A stretch of 64,000 nt of DNA from Novosphingobium sp. KCTC 2891 (GTDB lineage: Bacteria > Pseudomonadota > Alphaproteobacteria > Sphingomonadales > Sphingomonadaceae). Positions 16,011 to 25,387 of the stretch are shown here, one piece after another. The stretch's first letter is position 1, and each line of letters starts with the position of its first letter. The position numbers were made by a program, and so were the translations under genes. The stretch is from contig NZ_JAPCZG010000003.1 in the NCBI RefSeq assembly GCF_025938155.1, positions 1 through 64,000 of the forward strand. The letters run 5' to 3'. Under the pieces are notes generated by a model. The model saw only the letters and a program-made list of their open reading frames with translations, was not told where the DNA came from and did not search any database.

Positions 16011-17872
16011 CAGTCTTTCTCCACCCGCGCCAGCAGCGCCTCGACCTGCACTTGCGCCCCAGCCGCTACGGTCAGTTCGGCCACGGTGCCATCGAACGGC
16101 GCGGTCAGCGCGTGTTCCATCTTCATGGCTTCCAGCACCATGAGCTTCTGCCCCTTGGTGACGGCTTGCCCCGCCGCGACATCGACCGAAATGACGCGCC
16201 CCGGCATCGGCGCGCGGATGGCCCCGTCCGAAGCGATGCCGCCCGCGCCGCCTTCGGTGCGCTCCAGCCGGACCAGGAACCGTTCCCCGTTCTCGTCCAA
16301 TGCCACCGCATCCTCGATGGGCCAGGCATCGGCCAGGGGCGTCGCGAGTTCGGCGGTGAAGGCGCGGCCGAACTGGTCGACCATGCGCACCTCGCGCCGG
16401 GGCGGTGCGCCCAGCCGCAGGCCGGACCGGCTGGTCCACGGCGTATCGCCAGGCGTTCCCGCCAGCCGCGCCGCAGCAAAGGACAGCGCCTCGGGCGAAG
16501 GTTCGGGCCGCGCGGTCAGGCTTTCGAGATTGCGCTCGATCAGCCCGGTATCGACCACGCCCGCCTCGAACGCGGCGTGACCCAGCAGCCGCCAGAGGAA
16601 GCCGCTGTTCGTGACCAGTGGCCCGACCACACCGTCCGCCAGCGTATCGCGCAGGCCCGCGATGGCGTGCGAGCGGGTATCGCGATAGACGATCAGCTTG
16701 GCGATCATCGGGTCATAGAACGGCGAGATCTGCGCGCCTTCGTCCACGCCGGTGTCGATCCGCGCCTGCTTGGGCGAGAAGCGGAACGTGTCGATGCGGC
16801 CGATGCTGGGCAGGAACCCACGCGTGGGATCCTCGGCATAGAGCCGCGCCTCGATCGCGTGGCCCGAGAGGTGGATGTCCTTCTGTCGCAGGGGCAGCGG
16901 CTCGCCGCTGGCGACACGGATCTGCCATTCGACGAGATCGACGCCGGTGACCATCTCGGTCACCGGGTGCTCCACCTGAAGCCGCGTGTTCATTTCCATG
17001 AACCAGACCCGGTCGGCGCGCAGCCCATCGGAGCCATCGGCGATGAACTCGATCGTGCCTGCGCCCTCGTAGTGCACGGCCTTGGCCGCGCGGACGGCGG
17101 CGGCGCACACGGCCTCGCGGGTGGCCTTGTCCATGCCCGGCGCGGGGGCTTCCTCGATCACCTTCTGGTGGCGGCGCTGGAGCGAGCAGTCGCGCTCGAA
17201 CAGGTGGACCACCTCGCCGTGGGCGTCGCCAAAGACCTGCACTTCGATGTGACGGGGCGAGAGGATGTACTTCTCGATCAGTACGCGGTCGTCGCCGAAG
17301 CTGGACGCCGCCTCGCGCCGGCACGAGGCCAGCCCTTCGGCAAAGTCCTCGCTGCGGTCAACGCGGCGCATTCCCTTGCCGCCGCCGCCGGCCACGGCCT
17401 TGATCAGTACGGGATAGCCGATGGCGTCTGCCTCTGTTTGCAGTCGTTCGGGCGACTGGTCCTCGCCCAGATAGCCCGGCGTGACCGGCACGCCCGCCGC
17501 GATCATTCGCGCCTTGGCGGCGTCCTTCAGCCCCATGGCCCTGATCGAGGCCGGCTTGGGCCCTACCCACACGAGGCCGGCATCCAGCACGGACTGCGCG
17601 AAATCGGCGTTTTCGGAGAGGAAGCCATAGCCCGGGTGAATGGCCTGCGCGCCGGTCGCCAGCGCGGCGGCGATGATCCGCTCTCCCACGAGATAGCTTT
17701 CCCGTGCGGGCGCGGGGCCGATGTGGACGGCTTCGTCCGCCTGCCGCACGTGCATCGCGTGGGCGTCGGCGTCGGAATAGACCGCCACCGTGCGGATGCC
17801 GAGCCGGCGCGCGGTGCGGATGACGCGGCAGGCGATTTCGCCGCGATTGGCGATGAGCAGGGACTGGATCAT
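16010..17872 (-). CDS. mccA: Methylcrotonyl-CoA carboxylase, biotin-containing alpha subunit
   Basis: 620 residues. Biotin carboxylase domain from MIQSLLIANRGEIACRVIRT, with the ATP-grasp glycine-rich GGGGKGMR and MEMNTRLQVEHPVTEMVTG. A C-terminal biotinyl domain carries EAMKMEH, with the biotinylated Lys at about residue 584. ATG 17872 follows the mccB stop by 2 nt, which fixes the start although the frame is open to 18199. With the adjacent carboxyltransferase it converts 3-methylcrotonyl-CoA to 3-methylglutaconyl-CoA. Geranyl-CoA or another acyl-CoA carboxylase is the main alternative, but the ivd neighbour supports leucine catabolism. Confidence 0.9.
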   Translation of the reverse strand: MIQSLLIANRGEIACRVIRTARRLGIRTVAVYSDADAHAMHVRQADEAVHIGPAPARESYLVGERIIAAALATGAQAIHPGYGFLSENADFAQSVLDAGLVWVGPKPASIRAMGLKDAAKARMIAAGVPVTPGYLGEDQSPERLQTEADAIGYPVLIKAVAGGGGKGMRRVDRSEDFAEGLASCRREAASSFGDDRVLIEKYILSPRHIEVQVFGDAHGEVVHLFERDCSLQRRHQKVIEEAPAPGMDKATREAVCAAAVRAAKAVHYEGAGTIEFIADGSDGLRADRVWFMEMNTRLQVEHPVTEMVTGVDLVEWQIRVASGEPLPLRQKDIHLSGHAIEARLYAEDPTRGFLPSIGRIDTFRFSPKQARIDTGVDEGAQISPFYDPMIAKLIVYRDTRSHAIAGLRDTLADGVVGPLVTNSGFLWRLLGHAAFEAGVVDTGLIERNLESLTARPEPSPEALSFAAARLAGTPGDTPWTSRSGLRLGAPPRREVRMVDQFGRAFTAELATPLADAWPIEDAVALDENGERFLVRLERTEGGAGGIASDGAIRAPMPGRVISVDVAAGQAVTKGQKLMVLEAMKMEHALTAPFDGTVAELTVAAGAQVQVEALLARVEKD

Positions 17873-17874
17873 TG

Positions 17875-19476
17875 TCACATCCGGAACACCCCGAAGCGGG
17901 GCGCCTCCTCGATCGGGGCTTCCAGGCAGGCCTCGAGCGCCAGCCCCACCACGTCGCGGGTCTGGACGGGATCGATCACCCCGTCGTCCCAGCCGCGCGC
18001 GGTGGCGTGGTAGGGATTGCCTTCGTCCTCGTATTTCTGGCGGATCGGCGCCTTGAACGCCTCGGCTTCTTCCGGCGTCCATCTGGCCGCGTCGCGGTGG
18101 ACGGTGGCGAGCACGCTGGCCGCCTGTTCGCCGCCCATTACCGAAATGCGCGCGTTGGGCCAGGTGAACAGGAAGCGCGGGGAATAGGCGCGGCCGCACA
18201 TTCCGTAATTGCCCGCGCCGAAGCTGCCGCCGATCAGCACGGTGATCTTGGGCACTTGCGCTGTGGCGACGGCGGTGACCAGCTTGGCGCCGTGCTTGGC
18301 GATGCCTTCCGCTTCATATTTGCCGCCGACCATGAAGCCGGAGATGTTCTGGAGGAACAGCAGCGGGATGCGGCGCTGGCACGCCAGTTCGATGAAATGC
18401 GCGCCCTTCTGCGCGCTTTCGGAAAAGAGCACGCCGTTGTTGGCGAGGATGGCCACCGGCATTCCCCAGATATGCGCGAAGCCGCAGACGAGGGTGGCGC
18501 CGTAGAGCGCCTTGAATTCGTGGAATTCGCTGCCGTCGACGATCCGCGCGATCACTTCGTGCACGTCATAGGGCGCGCGCACGTCGTCGGGGATGATACC
18601 GTAGAGGTCCTCGGCATCGTATTTCGGCGGCACCGGGGTTTTGCGCGCCACGCCTGCATTGCCCGCCGGGCCGATATGGCTGACGATGTCGCGCACCAGC
18701 GTCAGCGCGTGCTCATCGTTGTCGGCCAGATGATCGACCACGCCCGACTTGCGCGCGTGAAGATCGCCGCCGCCAAGGTCCTCGGCGCTGATTTCCTCGC
18801 CCGTCGCCGCTTTCACCAGCGGCGGACCGGCGAGGAAGATCGTGCCCTGTCCGCGCACGATCACGGTCTCGTCGCTCATCGCGGGAACATAGGCGCCGCC
18901 GGCGGTGCAACTGCCCATCACGCTGGCGATCTGCGGGATGCCGCGCGCGCTCATCTGCGCCTGGTTGAAGAAGAACCGGCCGAAGTGATCGCGGTCGGGG
19001 AATACCTCGGCCTGGTTGGGCAGGTTCGCGCCGCCGCTGTCGACCAGGTAGATGCACGGCAGCCGGTTTTCCTGCGCCACTTCCTGCGCGCGCAGGTGCT
19101 TCTTCACCGTCATCGGGAAATAGGTGCCGCCCTTCACCGTGGCGTCGTTGGCGAAGATCATGCACTGCCGGCCCGATACGCGGCCGATGCCGGTGATGAT
19201 CCCGGCGCCGGGCACTTCATCGCCGTACATCCCGTTCGCGGCGAGTTGCCCCAATTCGAGGAAGGGCGAGCCGGGATCGAGCAGGCGCTCCACCCGATCG
19301 CGCGGCAGCAGCTTGCCGCGGGCAACATGGCGTTCGCGGCTGCGCGCATCGCCGCCCAGCGCGGCCTCTTCCACGCGGGCGCGCAAGTCCTGCGCCAGCG
19401 CGCGGTTGTGGCGGTTGCGCGCCTCCGCTTCCGGGCTGGACAGGTCGAGAGTGGTGGGCAGGACCGGCGCGCTCAT
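17875..19476 (-). CDS. mccB: Methylcrotonyl-CoA carboxylase, carboxyltransferase beta subunit
   Basis: 533 residues. Crotonase-type carboxyltransferase N and C halves: [27 protein letters not shown], then [32 protein letters not shown] and the C-terminal [16 protein letters not shown]. These motifs are specific to the MCC beta branch. ATG 19476 overlaps the ivd stop by one base. It pairs with the biotin subunit encoded 2 nt downstream; together they form the cytosolic carboxylase of leucine breakdown. Confidence 0.92.
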   Translation of the reverse strand: MSAPVLPTTLDLSSPEAEARNRHNRALAQDLRARVEEAALGGDARSRERHVARGKLLPRDRVERLLDPGSPFLELGQLAANGMYGDEVPGAGIITGIGRVSGRQCMIFANDATVKGGTYFPMTVKKHLRAQEVAQENRLPCIYLVDSGGANLPNQAEVFPDRDHFGRFFFNQAQMSARGIPQIASVMGSCTAGGAYVPAMSDETVIVRGQGTIFLAGPPLVKAATGEEISAEDLGGGDLHARKSGVVDHLADNDEHALTLVRDIVSHIGPAGNAGVARKTPVPPKYDAEDLYGIIPDDVRAPYDVHEVIARIVDGSEFHEFKALYGATLVCGFAHIWGMPVAILANNGVLFSESAQKGAHFIELACQRRIPLLFLQNISGFMVGGKYEAEGIAKHGAKLVTAVATAQVPKITVLIGGSFGAGNYGMCGRAYSPRFLFTWPNARISVMGGEQAASVLATVHRDAARWTPEEAEAFKAPIRQKYEDEGNPYHATARGWDDGVIDPVQTRDVVGLALEACLEAPIEEAPRFGVFRM

Positions 19477-20669
19477 CAATTGGCCCCGATCAGTTCGCGC
19501 CCGATCAGCATTCGGCGGATCTCGTTCGTTCCCGCGCCGATGTCGAGCAGCTTGGCATCGCGCAGAAAGCGTTCGACCGGCCAGTCCTTCGTATAGCCCG
19601 CGCCGCCCAGCGCCTGCACGGCTTCGCCCGCCACGCGGAAGGCGCTTTCGCTGGCAAGCAGGATCGCGCCTGCTGCGTCGAAACGCGTGGTCTGGCCCGC
19701 GTCGCACGCCCGCGCCACGGTGTAGACATAGGCCCGCGCCGATTGCAGCGCGACATACATGTCTGCCACCTTGGCCTGCATCAGTTGGAAGGTGCCGATC
19801 GGCTTGCCGAACTGGCGCCGCTCGCGCACGTAGGGGATCACGGTGTCGAGGCAGGCCTGCATGATGCCGATCTGCATTCCGGCCAGCACCACGCGTTCGT
19901 AATCCAGCCCGCTCATCAGCACGCCAACCCCGCCGTTGACCGGGCCCATCACGTTCTCGTCGGGCACGAAGCAGTCATCGAACACCAGTTCGGCGGTGGG
20001 CGAGCCGCGCAGGCCCATCTTGTCGATCTTCTGGCCGATGGAGAAGCCGGCGAAGCCCTTTTCGATCAGGAAGGCGGTGATGCCCCGGCTGCCCGCGTCG
20101 GGCACGGTGCGGGCATAGACCACCAGCGTATCGGCTTCCGACCCGTTGGTGATCCAGAACTTGGTGCCGTTGAGCCGCCAGCCGCCGTCCACCTTGTCGG
20201 CGCGCAGCTTCATCGAGACCACGTCCGATCCGGCGCCGGCTTCCGACATGGCCAGGCTGCCGACGTGTTCGCCGGAGATCAGCCCCGGCAGATACTTCGC
20301 CTTCTGCTCGTCATTGCCCCAGCGGCGGATCTGGTTGACGCACAAGTTGGAGTGCGCGCCATAGGACAGGCCGATCGAGCCGGATGCGCGGCTGACTTCC
20401 TCCACCGCGATCACATGGTCGAGATAGCCGAGGCCGAGACCGCCCCATTCCTCCTCCACGGTGATGCCGTGCAGGCCAAGCTCGCCCATCATCGGCCACA
20501 GTTCGCGCGCGAACCAGTCCTCGGCATCGATCTTCACCGCCAGCGGGGCGATCTTCTCGTCGGCGAAGCGGCCGGCAGCCGCGCGGATCATCAGGGCGCT
20601 TTCGGTCAGGCCGAAAGCGAGGTCGGGCGTCGCGCGCAAGGCATCCTCCATCTTGCCCGCAAGGGGCAT
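19476..20669 (-). CDS. ivd: Isovaleryl-CoA dehydrogenase
   Basis: 397 residues, the usual acyl-CoA dehydrogenase length. FAD-domain signatures are MSEAGAGSD (141-149) and [18 protein letters not shown]. The catalytic base Glu258 is in SGLDYER, the position characteristic of isovaleryl-CoA dehydrogenases rather than the C-terminal Glu of short-chain enzymes. The C terminus has [19 protein letters not shown] and TNEIRR. It oxidises isovaleryl-CoA to 3-methylcrotonyl-CoA, the substrate of the next two gene products. First gene of the operon, divergent from a LysR regulator. Confidence 0.92.
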   Translation of the reverse strand: MPLAGKMEDALRATPDLAFGLTESALMIRAAAGRFADEKIAPLAVKIDAEDWFARELWPMMGELGLHGITVEEEWGGLGLGYLDHVIAVEEVSRASGSIGLSYGAHSNLCVNQIRRWGNDEQKAKYLPGLISGEHVGSLAMSEAGAGSDVVSMKLRADKVDGGWRLNGTKFWITNGSEADTLVVYARTVPDAGSRGITAFLIEKGFAGFSIGQKIDKMGLRGSPTAELVFDDCFVPDENVMGPVNGGVGVLMSGLDYERVVLAGMQIGIMQACLDTVIPYVRERRQFGKPIGTFQLMQAKVADMYVALQSARAYVYTVARACDAGQTTRFDAAGAILLASESAFRVAGEAVQALGGAGYTKDWPVERFLRDAKLLDIGAGTNEIRRMLIGRELIGAN

Positions 20670-20731
20670 CGTTTCCGGTCATGCTATCACAACGCCCAGC
20701 GATGGGAACTTGGCTGCAGTCCATGCAGTGT

Positions 20732-20746
20732 ATAGAGAAACTCTAT
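20732..20746. promoter_or_regulatory. Perfect 15-bp palindrome between ivd and lysR
   Basis: ATAGAG-AAA-CTCTAT, all six outer pairs complementary. It sits one base before the LysR start codon and 62 nt from the ivd start. It overlaps a TATAGA -10-like sequence (20731-20736). This placement suggests autorepression by the LysR protein or control of the ivd operon by it. Confidence 0.55.
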
Positions 20747-20747
20747 C

Positions 20748-21611
20748 ATGGATCGCTTGTTGCTGCGCTATTTCCTCGCCGTGGTCGATACCGGCTCCTT
20801 CTCGCGGGCGGGCGACCTGACGCGCGTGTCGCAGCCGACCGTCTCCGCGGGGATTGCCCGGCTGGAGCGCGAGGTGGGCGCGCCGCTGTTCGTGCGCAGC
20901 AATCGCCGCGTGGAACTGACCGAGGCGGGCGCTCGGCTGGTCGAACCCGCGCGCCGGATCGAGGCGGCCTTTCTGGAAGCGCAGGCGGCGCTGGGCGAAA
21001 GCGATGCGGTGACGACGATCCGCATCGGCATCGCGGCCACGCTGGCGAGTGCGCTGGTCGAAGCCATCGTAACCGCGTGCCGCGCGCTGCCGGGGCTGCG
21101 CATCGAACTGGTCGAGCGCCGCGCCGGGGAACTTGCCGCCCTGCTCGATCGCGGGCGCGTGGATTGCACGCTGGGACCGGTGGAGCACGCCGGCGCGCGC
21201 CGCATGGTGCCGCTGTTCACCGAGCCTTACCTGCTGGCGATGGCGCAGGGGCACCGCCTCGCCGGGGAGGCGACGATTGCGGCCGAAGCGCTGGTCGATG
21301 AGCCGATGCTGGTGCGCCGCCAGTGCGAGGCGCTGCCGCTGGTCAGCCAGTTCTTCACCGCGCGCGGCGTGCGCCCGTTCATGGCCGCGCGTTCGATGAG
21401 CGAGGAGCGCGTCGCGGCTTATGTCCGCAGTGGGCTGGGCATTACCGTCCTGCCCGAAAGCCTTGGCGCGCCGGGCATCGCGCTGCGGCCACTGGCAGGG
21501 TTCGGCCTGGCGCGCACGGTCGGGTTGGTGGTGGAACCGGGCGACCACGGGCGGCTCGCGCGCACCGGCGTGGTCGAGGCGATCCGCGCGGTGGCGTCAC
21601 CCTCCGGCTGA
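20748..21611 (+). CDS. LysR-family regulator divergent from the leucine-catabolism operon
   Basis: 287 residues. N-terminal winged HTH (LLRYFLAVVDTGSFSRAGDLTRVSQPTVSAGIARLEREVGAPLF, 5-48), then the LysR substrate-binding domain (TTIRIGIAATLASALVEAIV; GRVDCTLGPVEHAGARRMVPLF). By position it may regulate ivd-mccB-mccA-maoC, though LysR control of this operon is less usual than MerR (LiuR) or TetR control. The 3' end overlaps the convergent LysR gene by 15 nt. Confidence 0.88.
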   Translation: MDRLLLRYFLAVVDTGSFSRAGDLTRVSQPTVSAGIARLEREVGAPLFVRSNRRVELTEAGARLVEPARRIEAAFLEAQAALGESDAVTTIRIGIAATLASALVEAIVTACRALPGLRIELVERRAGELAALLDRGRVDCTLGPVEHAGARRMVPLFTEPYLLAMAQGHRLAGEATIAAEALVDEPMLVRRQCEALPLVSQFFTARGVRPFMAARSMSEERVAAYVRSGLGITVLPESLGAPGIALRPLAGFGLARTVGLVVEPGDHGRLARTGVVEAIRAVASPSG

Positions 21612-22511
21612 CGCGGCGGCCTCGTCCAGAATCCACTGCCGGAACCGCGCGAAATCGGGATGGCGGCCTGCGCGCGGGGGATGGACCAGGCTGTAAGTGC
21701 GGGTCTGCGCCAGCGGCCGGTCCACCGGCACGACCAGCGTGCCCGCAGCCAGTTCCGGCTCGATCAGGAAGCGCGGCAGCAGCGCGGCGCCCGCGCCTGC
21801 CGCCGCCGCCTGGGCCAGCATCAGGAAGTGCGAGACGCGCGGCAGCGCCGGCCCTTCGGGCATCGCCAGCCCTTGCTGCGCGAACCAGCGCGGCCAGGCG
21901 TCTGTCATGGCCTCCTGCGCCAGCAGCGGCACGCGCGCGAAATCGGCGGCTTCGCGCACGGCCAGCCGCTGCGCCAGCGACGGGGCGATCACCGGGATGA
22001 CCACTTCGGGGAACAGCGCATCATGCACCACATCGCCCGGCCAATCCGGCGGGCCGACGTGGATCGCCGCGTCGAAACGCTCGGCGGCGAAATCGAACAG
22101 GTCGGTGCGCGCGACGAGGTTGACCACCAGTTCGGGATGGCGCGCGGACAGCGCGGGCAGCCGCGGGGCGAGCCAGCGCATCCCGAAGCCGGGCAGGGTG
22201 GCGATGGTCACCGTGTGGTCCTGCGGCGCCATCAGGCGGCGCGTCGCCCCGCGGATCGCAGCAAGCGCGGGGGCGATTTCCGCGCGGTAGTCGCGCCCTT
22301 CGCGGTTGAGCGCCACCCGCCGGCCGTGCCGCTCGAACAGCGGCGTGCCGAGCCAGTCTTCCAGATGCGCGATCTGGCGGCTCACCCCGCTCTGGGTCAG
22401 CCCGAGCGCAGCGGCGGCGCGGCTGAACGTGCCTTCGCGCGCGGCCGCCTCGAAGCAGCGCAGCATCGACAGCGGCGGCAGCAGGCGCGGGTCGTCATCG
22501 TTCATGATCAT
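21597..22511 (-). CDS. GcvA-like LysR-family regulator divergent from astDB
   Basis: 304 residues. HTH in LPPLSMLRCFEAAAREGTFSRAAAALGLTQSGVSRQIAHLEDWLGTPLFERHGRRVALN (11-69), with the GcvA/AmpR-type PPLSxLRxFEAAAR opening. The effector domain begins at VTIATLPGFGMRWLAPRLPAL. ATG 22511 and ATG 22505 are both possible. It diverges from astD with an 90-nt gap, so control of arginine/ornithine succinylation genes is the natural guess, not demonstrated. Confidence 0.88.
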   Translation of the reverse strand: MIMNDDDPRLLPPLSMLRCFEAAAREGTFSRAAAALGLTQSGVSRQIAHLEDWLGTPLFERHGRRVALNREGRDYRAEIAPALAAIRGATRRLMAPQDHTVTIATLPGFGMRWLAPRLPALSARHPELVVNLVARTDLFDFAAERFDAAIHVGPPDWPGDVVHDALFPEVVIPVIAPSLAQRLAVREAADFARVPLLAQEAMTDAWPRWFAQQGLAMPEGPALPRVSHFLMLAQAAAAGAGAALLPRFLIEPELAAGTLVVPVDRPLAQTRTYSLVHPPRAGRHPDFARFRQWILDEAAASAGG

Positions 22512-22601
22512 TGGTCATGTATAGCGGCCAAGATTACGCTTAGGAACAGCGGTTCATCATTGTAGACTCTCGGCAGGATTTCCTTCCGACAGGTGCGCCA
22601 T

Positions 22602-24023
22602 ATGACCATTCTTTCCTCCACCTGCCCCGCCACCGGCACCGTCCTCTGGCAGGGAGAAGCCGCCGATGCTGCCGCTGTCGCTGCAACGGTGGCGCGTGCG
22701 CGCGCGGCGCTGGCCGGCTGGTCGCGCACCCCGCTGGAGGACCGCATTGCGGTGGCGCGTGCCTATGCCGAGCGGCTCAAGGCGGCGGGCGAGGACATGG
22801 CGCGCACGATCGCGCAGGAAACCGGCAAGCCGCTGTGGGAAACGCGGCAGGAAGTGGGATCGATGGTCGGCAAGGTCGAGCTTTCGATCCGCGCGCAGGC
22901 CGAGCGCGCCGGCACCCGCACCGATCCCTCGCCTTTCGGCAGCGCGGTGCTGCGTCACAAGCCGCACGGGGTGATGGCGGTGCTGGGGCCTTACAATTTC
23001 CCCGGCCACCTGCCCAACGGCCATATCGTGCCGGCGCTGCTCGCGGGCAACACCGTGGTGTTCAAGCCTTCCGAAGAAACCCCGATGACGGGCGAGGCGA
23101 TGGTCCGCCTGTGGCACGAGGCCGGCCTTCCGGCGCACGTGCTGCAAGTGGTGCAGGGCGCGCGCGAGACGGGGGCGGCGCTGGTCGATGCGGACATCGA
23201 CGGGCTGCTGTTTACCGGCAGCGCCACAACCGGCGCGTTCCTGCGCCGCGCGCTGGTGGACCGGCCGCACGTGATCCTTGCGCTCGAACTGGGCGGCAAC
23301 AACCCGCTGATCGCGTGGGACGGCGAGCCAGAAGCGGTCGCCGGGATTATCGCCGCATCGGCCTATGCCACCACCGGGCAGCGCTGTTCCTGTGCGCGTC
23401 GGCTGATCGTTCCCGCTGGACCCGACGGCGACCGGATGATCGAGGCTGTCGCTGCGCTGGCGGACCGGATGACCATCGGCGCGTGGGATGCAGATCCGCA
23501 GCCCACGCTCGGCTCGCTGATCTCCGCGCGGGCCGCCGCCAATGCCCATGCGGCATATCAGGCGCTCGTTGCCGGAGGGGGCAGGGTGATCCGCCCGCTG
23601 ACCGGCGTCGAGGGGCGCAGCGAGGCGTTCGTCACCCCGGCGGTGGTCGATGTGACCGGGCTGACCGTGTCCGACACAGAGATCTTCGCACCCGTGCTGC
23701 AGGTCCGCCGCGCGGGAAGCTGGGACGAGGCGATGGCGCTCGCCAATGCCACCGCGTTCGGCCTGTCCGCCGGGTTGTTGTCCGAAGATCCTGCCCGGTG
23801 GGAGGATTTCGTGCTGCGGTCGCGCGCGGGCGTGGTCAACTGGAACCGCCCGACCACCGGCGCGAGCGGTGCGATGCCGTTCGGCGGGCTGGGGTCTTCG
23901 GGCAACCACCGCCCCAGCGCCTATTACGCGGCGGATTACTGCGCCTATCCGGTCGCTTCGTTCGAAAGCCCCGCGTTGGCCGACCTGACCGGCGATCTGG
24001 TGGGACTGGAGCCGGCGCGATGA
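22602..24023 (+). CDS. astD: N-succinylglutamate 5-semialdehyde dehydrogenase
   Basis: 473 residues. NAD-dependent aldehyde dehydrogenase with GPYNFPGHLPNGHIVPALLAGN (129-150), the general-base Glu229 in LALELGGNNP and the catalytic Cys262 in TTGQRCSCARR. GHLPNGHI after the FP motif and ALELGGNNPLI are typical of AstD. Open frame begins at GTG 22593, but ATG 22602 matches the family N terminus. It oxidises succinylglutamate semialdehyde in the arginine succinyltransferase pathway. The stop overlaps the astB start by 4 nt. Confidence 0.88.
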   Translation: MTILSSTCPATGTVLWQGEAADAAAVAATVARARAALAGWSRTPLEDRIAVARAYAERLKAAGEDMARTIAQETGKPLWETRQEVGSMVGKVELSIRAQAERAGTRTDPSPFGSAVLRHKPHGVMAVLGPYNFPGHLPNGHIVPALLAGNTVVFKPSEETPMTGEAMVRLWHEAGLPAHVLQVVQGARETGAALVDADIDGLLFTGSATTGAFLRRALVDRPHVILALELGGNNPLIAWDGEPEAVAGIIAASAYATTGQRCSCARRLIVPAGPDGDRMIEAVAALADRMTIGAWDADPQPTLGSLISARAAANAHAAYQALVAGGGRVIRPLTGVEGRSEAFVTPAVVDVTGLTVSDTEIFAPVLQVRRAGSWDEAMALANATAFGLSAGLLSEDPARWEDFVLRSRAGVVNWNRPTTGASGAMPFGGLGSSGNHRPSAYYAADYCAYPVASFESPALADLTGDLVGLEPAR

Positions 24024-25315
24024 GCATGGTCGAAGTCAATTTCGACGGGCTGATCGGACCCTCGCACAATTACGCCGGCCTTTCCTTCGGCAACATCGCG
24101 TCGGCGCGCAATGCGGGCGCGGTCTCCGCTCCGCGCGCTGCTGCCTTGCAGGGGCTGGCCAAGATGCGCCGGATGATGGCGCTGGGCCTGCCGCAAGGGT
24201 TCCTGCTGCCGCACGACCGCCCCAACGCGGACTGGCTGCGCACGCTGGGTTTTTCGGGCAGCGACGACGCAGTGTGCGAAGCTGCGTGGCGCGAGGACCC
24301 GGCGCTGCTGCGCAACGCCATGTCGGCCTCGGCGATGTGGACGGCCAATGCCGGCACCGTCAGCCCTGCGCCGGATTGCGCGGACGGGCGCTGCCATGTC
24401 TCGGTCGCCAACCTGTCCACCATGCTGCACCGCTCCATCGAGGCGCCGCAGACGCTGAGGCAGCTGCAACTGGCCTTTGGGGATCCGCGCCACTTCGCAG
24501 TGCACGGCGCGGTGCCTTCGGGGCTGGGCGACGAAGGCGCCGCGAACTTCATGCGCCTCGCGCCCCAGCACGGCGCGCCGGGCCTTGAAGTGCTGGTCTA
24601 TGGCGAGCAGGGCCGCGCCGATTTTCCCGCGCGCCAGCATAAGGCCGCCAGCGCCGCCGTCGCGCGCCGCCATGGTCTCGATCCCGCGCGCACGCTGCTG
24701 GTTCGCCAGAGCGATGCCGCGATTGCTGCGGGCGCGTTCCACAACGACGTGGTCGCAGTCGCCAACGAAAACGTGCTGTTCGCCCATGAACAGGCGTTCG
24801 AGGACCGCGAGGGCACTTACGCGGCGATCCGCGCCGCGCTGCCGCAGGCGGTGATCGTGGAGGCGCCGAAGGCGCGCATCAGCCTTGATGCGGCGGTGCG
24901 GTCCTACCTGTTCAATTCGCAGCTCGTCACCTTGCCCGAAGGCGGCATGGCGCTGGTCGTGCCGTCCGAAGTGCGCGATGTGCCGGAGGTCTGGGGCTGG
25001 CTGGAGGAACTGGCGGCAGGCAACGGCCCGATCCGCCGGCTGGAAGTGGTCGAAGTGCGCGAATCGATGCGCAACGGCGGCGGTCCGGCGTGCCTGCGGC
25101 TGCGTGTGGCGGTGAGCGCGGAGGCGCTGGCCGCGATCGACCCGCGCTTCCTGCTGGACGAGGACAAGGCGAACCGCATCGCTGCCGTGATCGTGCGCGA
25201 ATGGCCCGAAGCCATCGCTCCCGAGGATCTGGGCAACCCTGCGCTGTGGCGCCAATGCCGTGCCGCGCGCGCTTCGTTGCTCGCGGAGCTGGGCTTCGCG
25301 GAGGGCGAACTCTAG
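24020..25315 (+). CDS. astB: N-succinylarginine dihydrolase
   Basis: 431 residues, close to the family length. Diagnostic N terminus VEVNFDGLIGPSHNYAGLSFGNIAS, then MSASAMWTANAGTVSP, AVHGAVPSGLGDEGAAN, FHNDVVAVANE and the C-terminal SMRNGGGPACLRLRV, holding the catalytic Glu/His/Cys set of the guanidine-modifying fold. It hydrolyses N2-succinylarginine to succinylornithine, NH3 and CO2. ATGA overlap with astD indicates translational coupling. astA, astC and astE are not in the window. Confidence 0.94.
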   Translation: MSMVEVNFDGLIGPSHNYAGLSFGNIASARNAGAVSAPRAAALQGLAKMRRMMALGLPQGFLLPHDRPNADWLRTLGFSGSDDAVCEAAWREDPALLRNAMSASAMWTANAGTVSPAPDCADGRCHVSVANLSTMLHRSIEAPQTLRQLQLAFGDPRHFAVHGAVPSGLGDEGAANFMRLAPQHGAPGLEVLVYGEQGRADFPARQHKAASAAVARRHGLDPARTLLVRQSDAAIAAGAFHNDVVAVANENVLFAHEQAFEDREGTYAAIRAALPQAVIVEAPKARISLDAAVRSYLFNSQLVTLPEGGMALVVPSEVRDVPEVWGWLEELAAGNGPIRRLEVVEVRESMRNGGGPACLRLRVAVSAEALAAIDPRFLLDEDKANRIAAVIVREWPEAIAPEDLGNPALWRQCRAARASLLAELGFAEGEL

Positions 25316-25387
25316 GCGCCGCATCCCCTTGCGCTGCCTGCGCTTGTGCTATGACTGCGGCCAAGCAACGACGAGCGGAGGATGCCG

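Noticed and set aside
16052..18013. 653-residue plus-strand frame across mccA
   Set aside because: Shadow of the GC-rich carboxylase gene; the minus-strand MccA has every family motif.
22835..24019. Extended astB frame inside astD
   Set aside because: astD is intact in the other frame and the ATGA overlap with astB gives the proper start at 24020.
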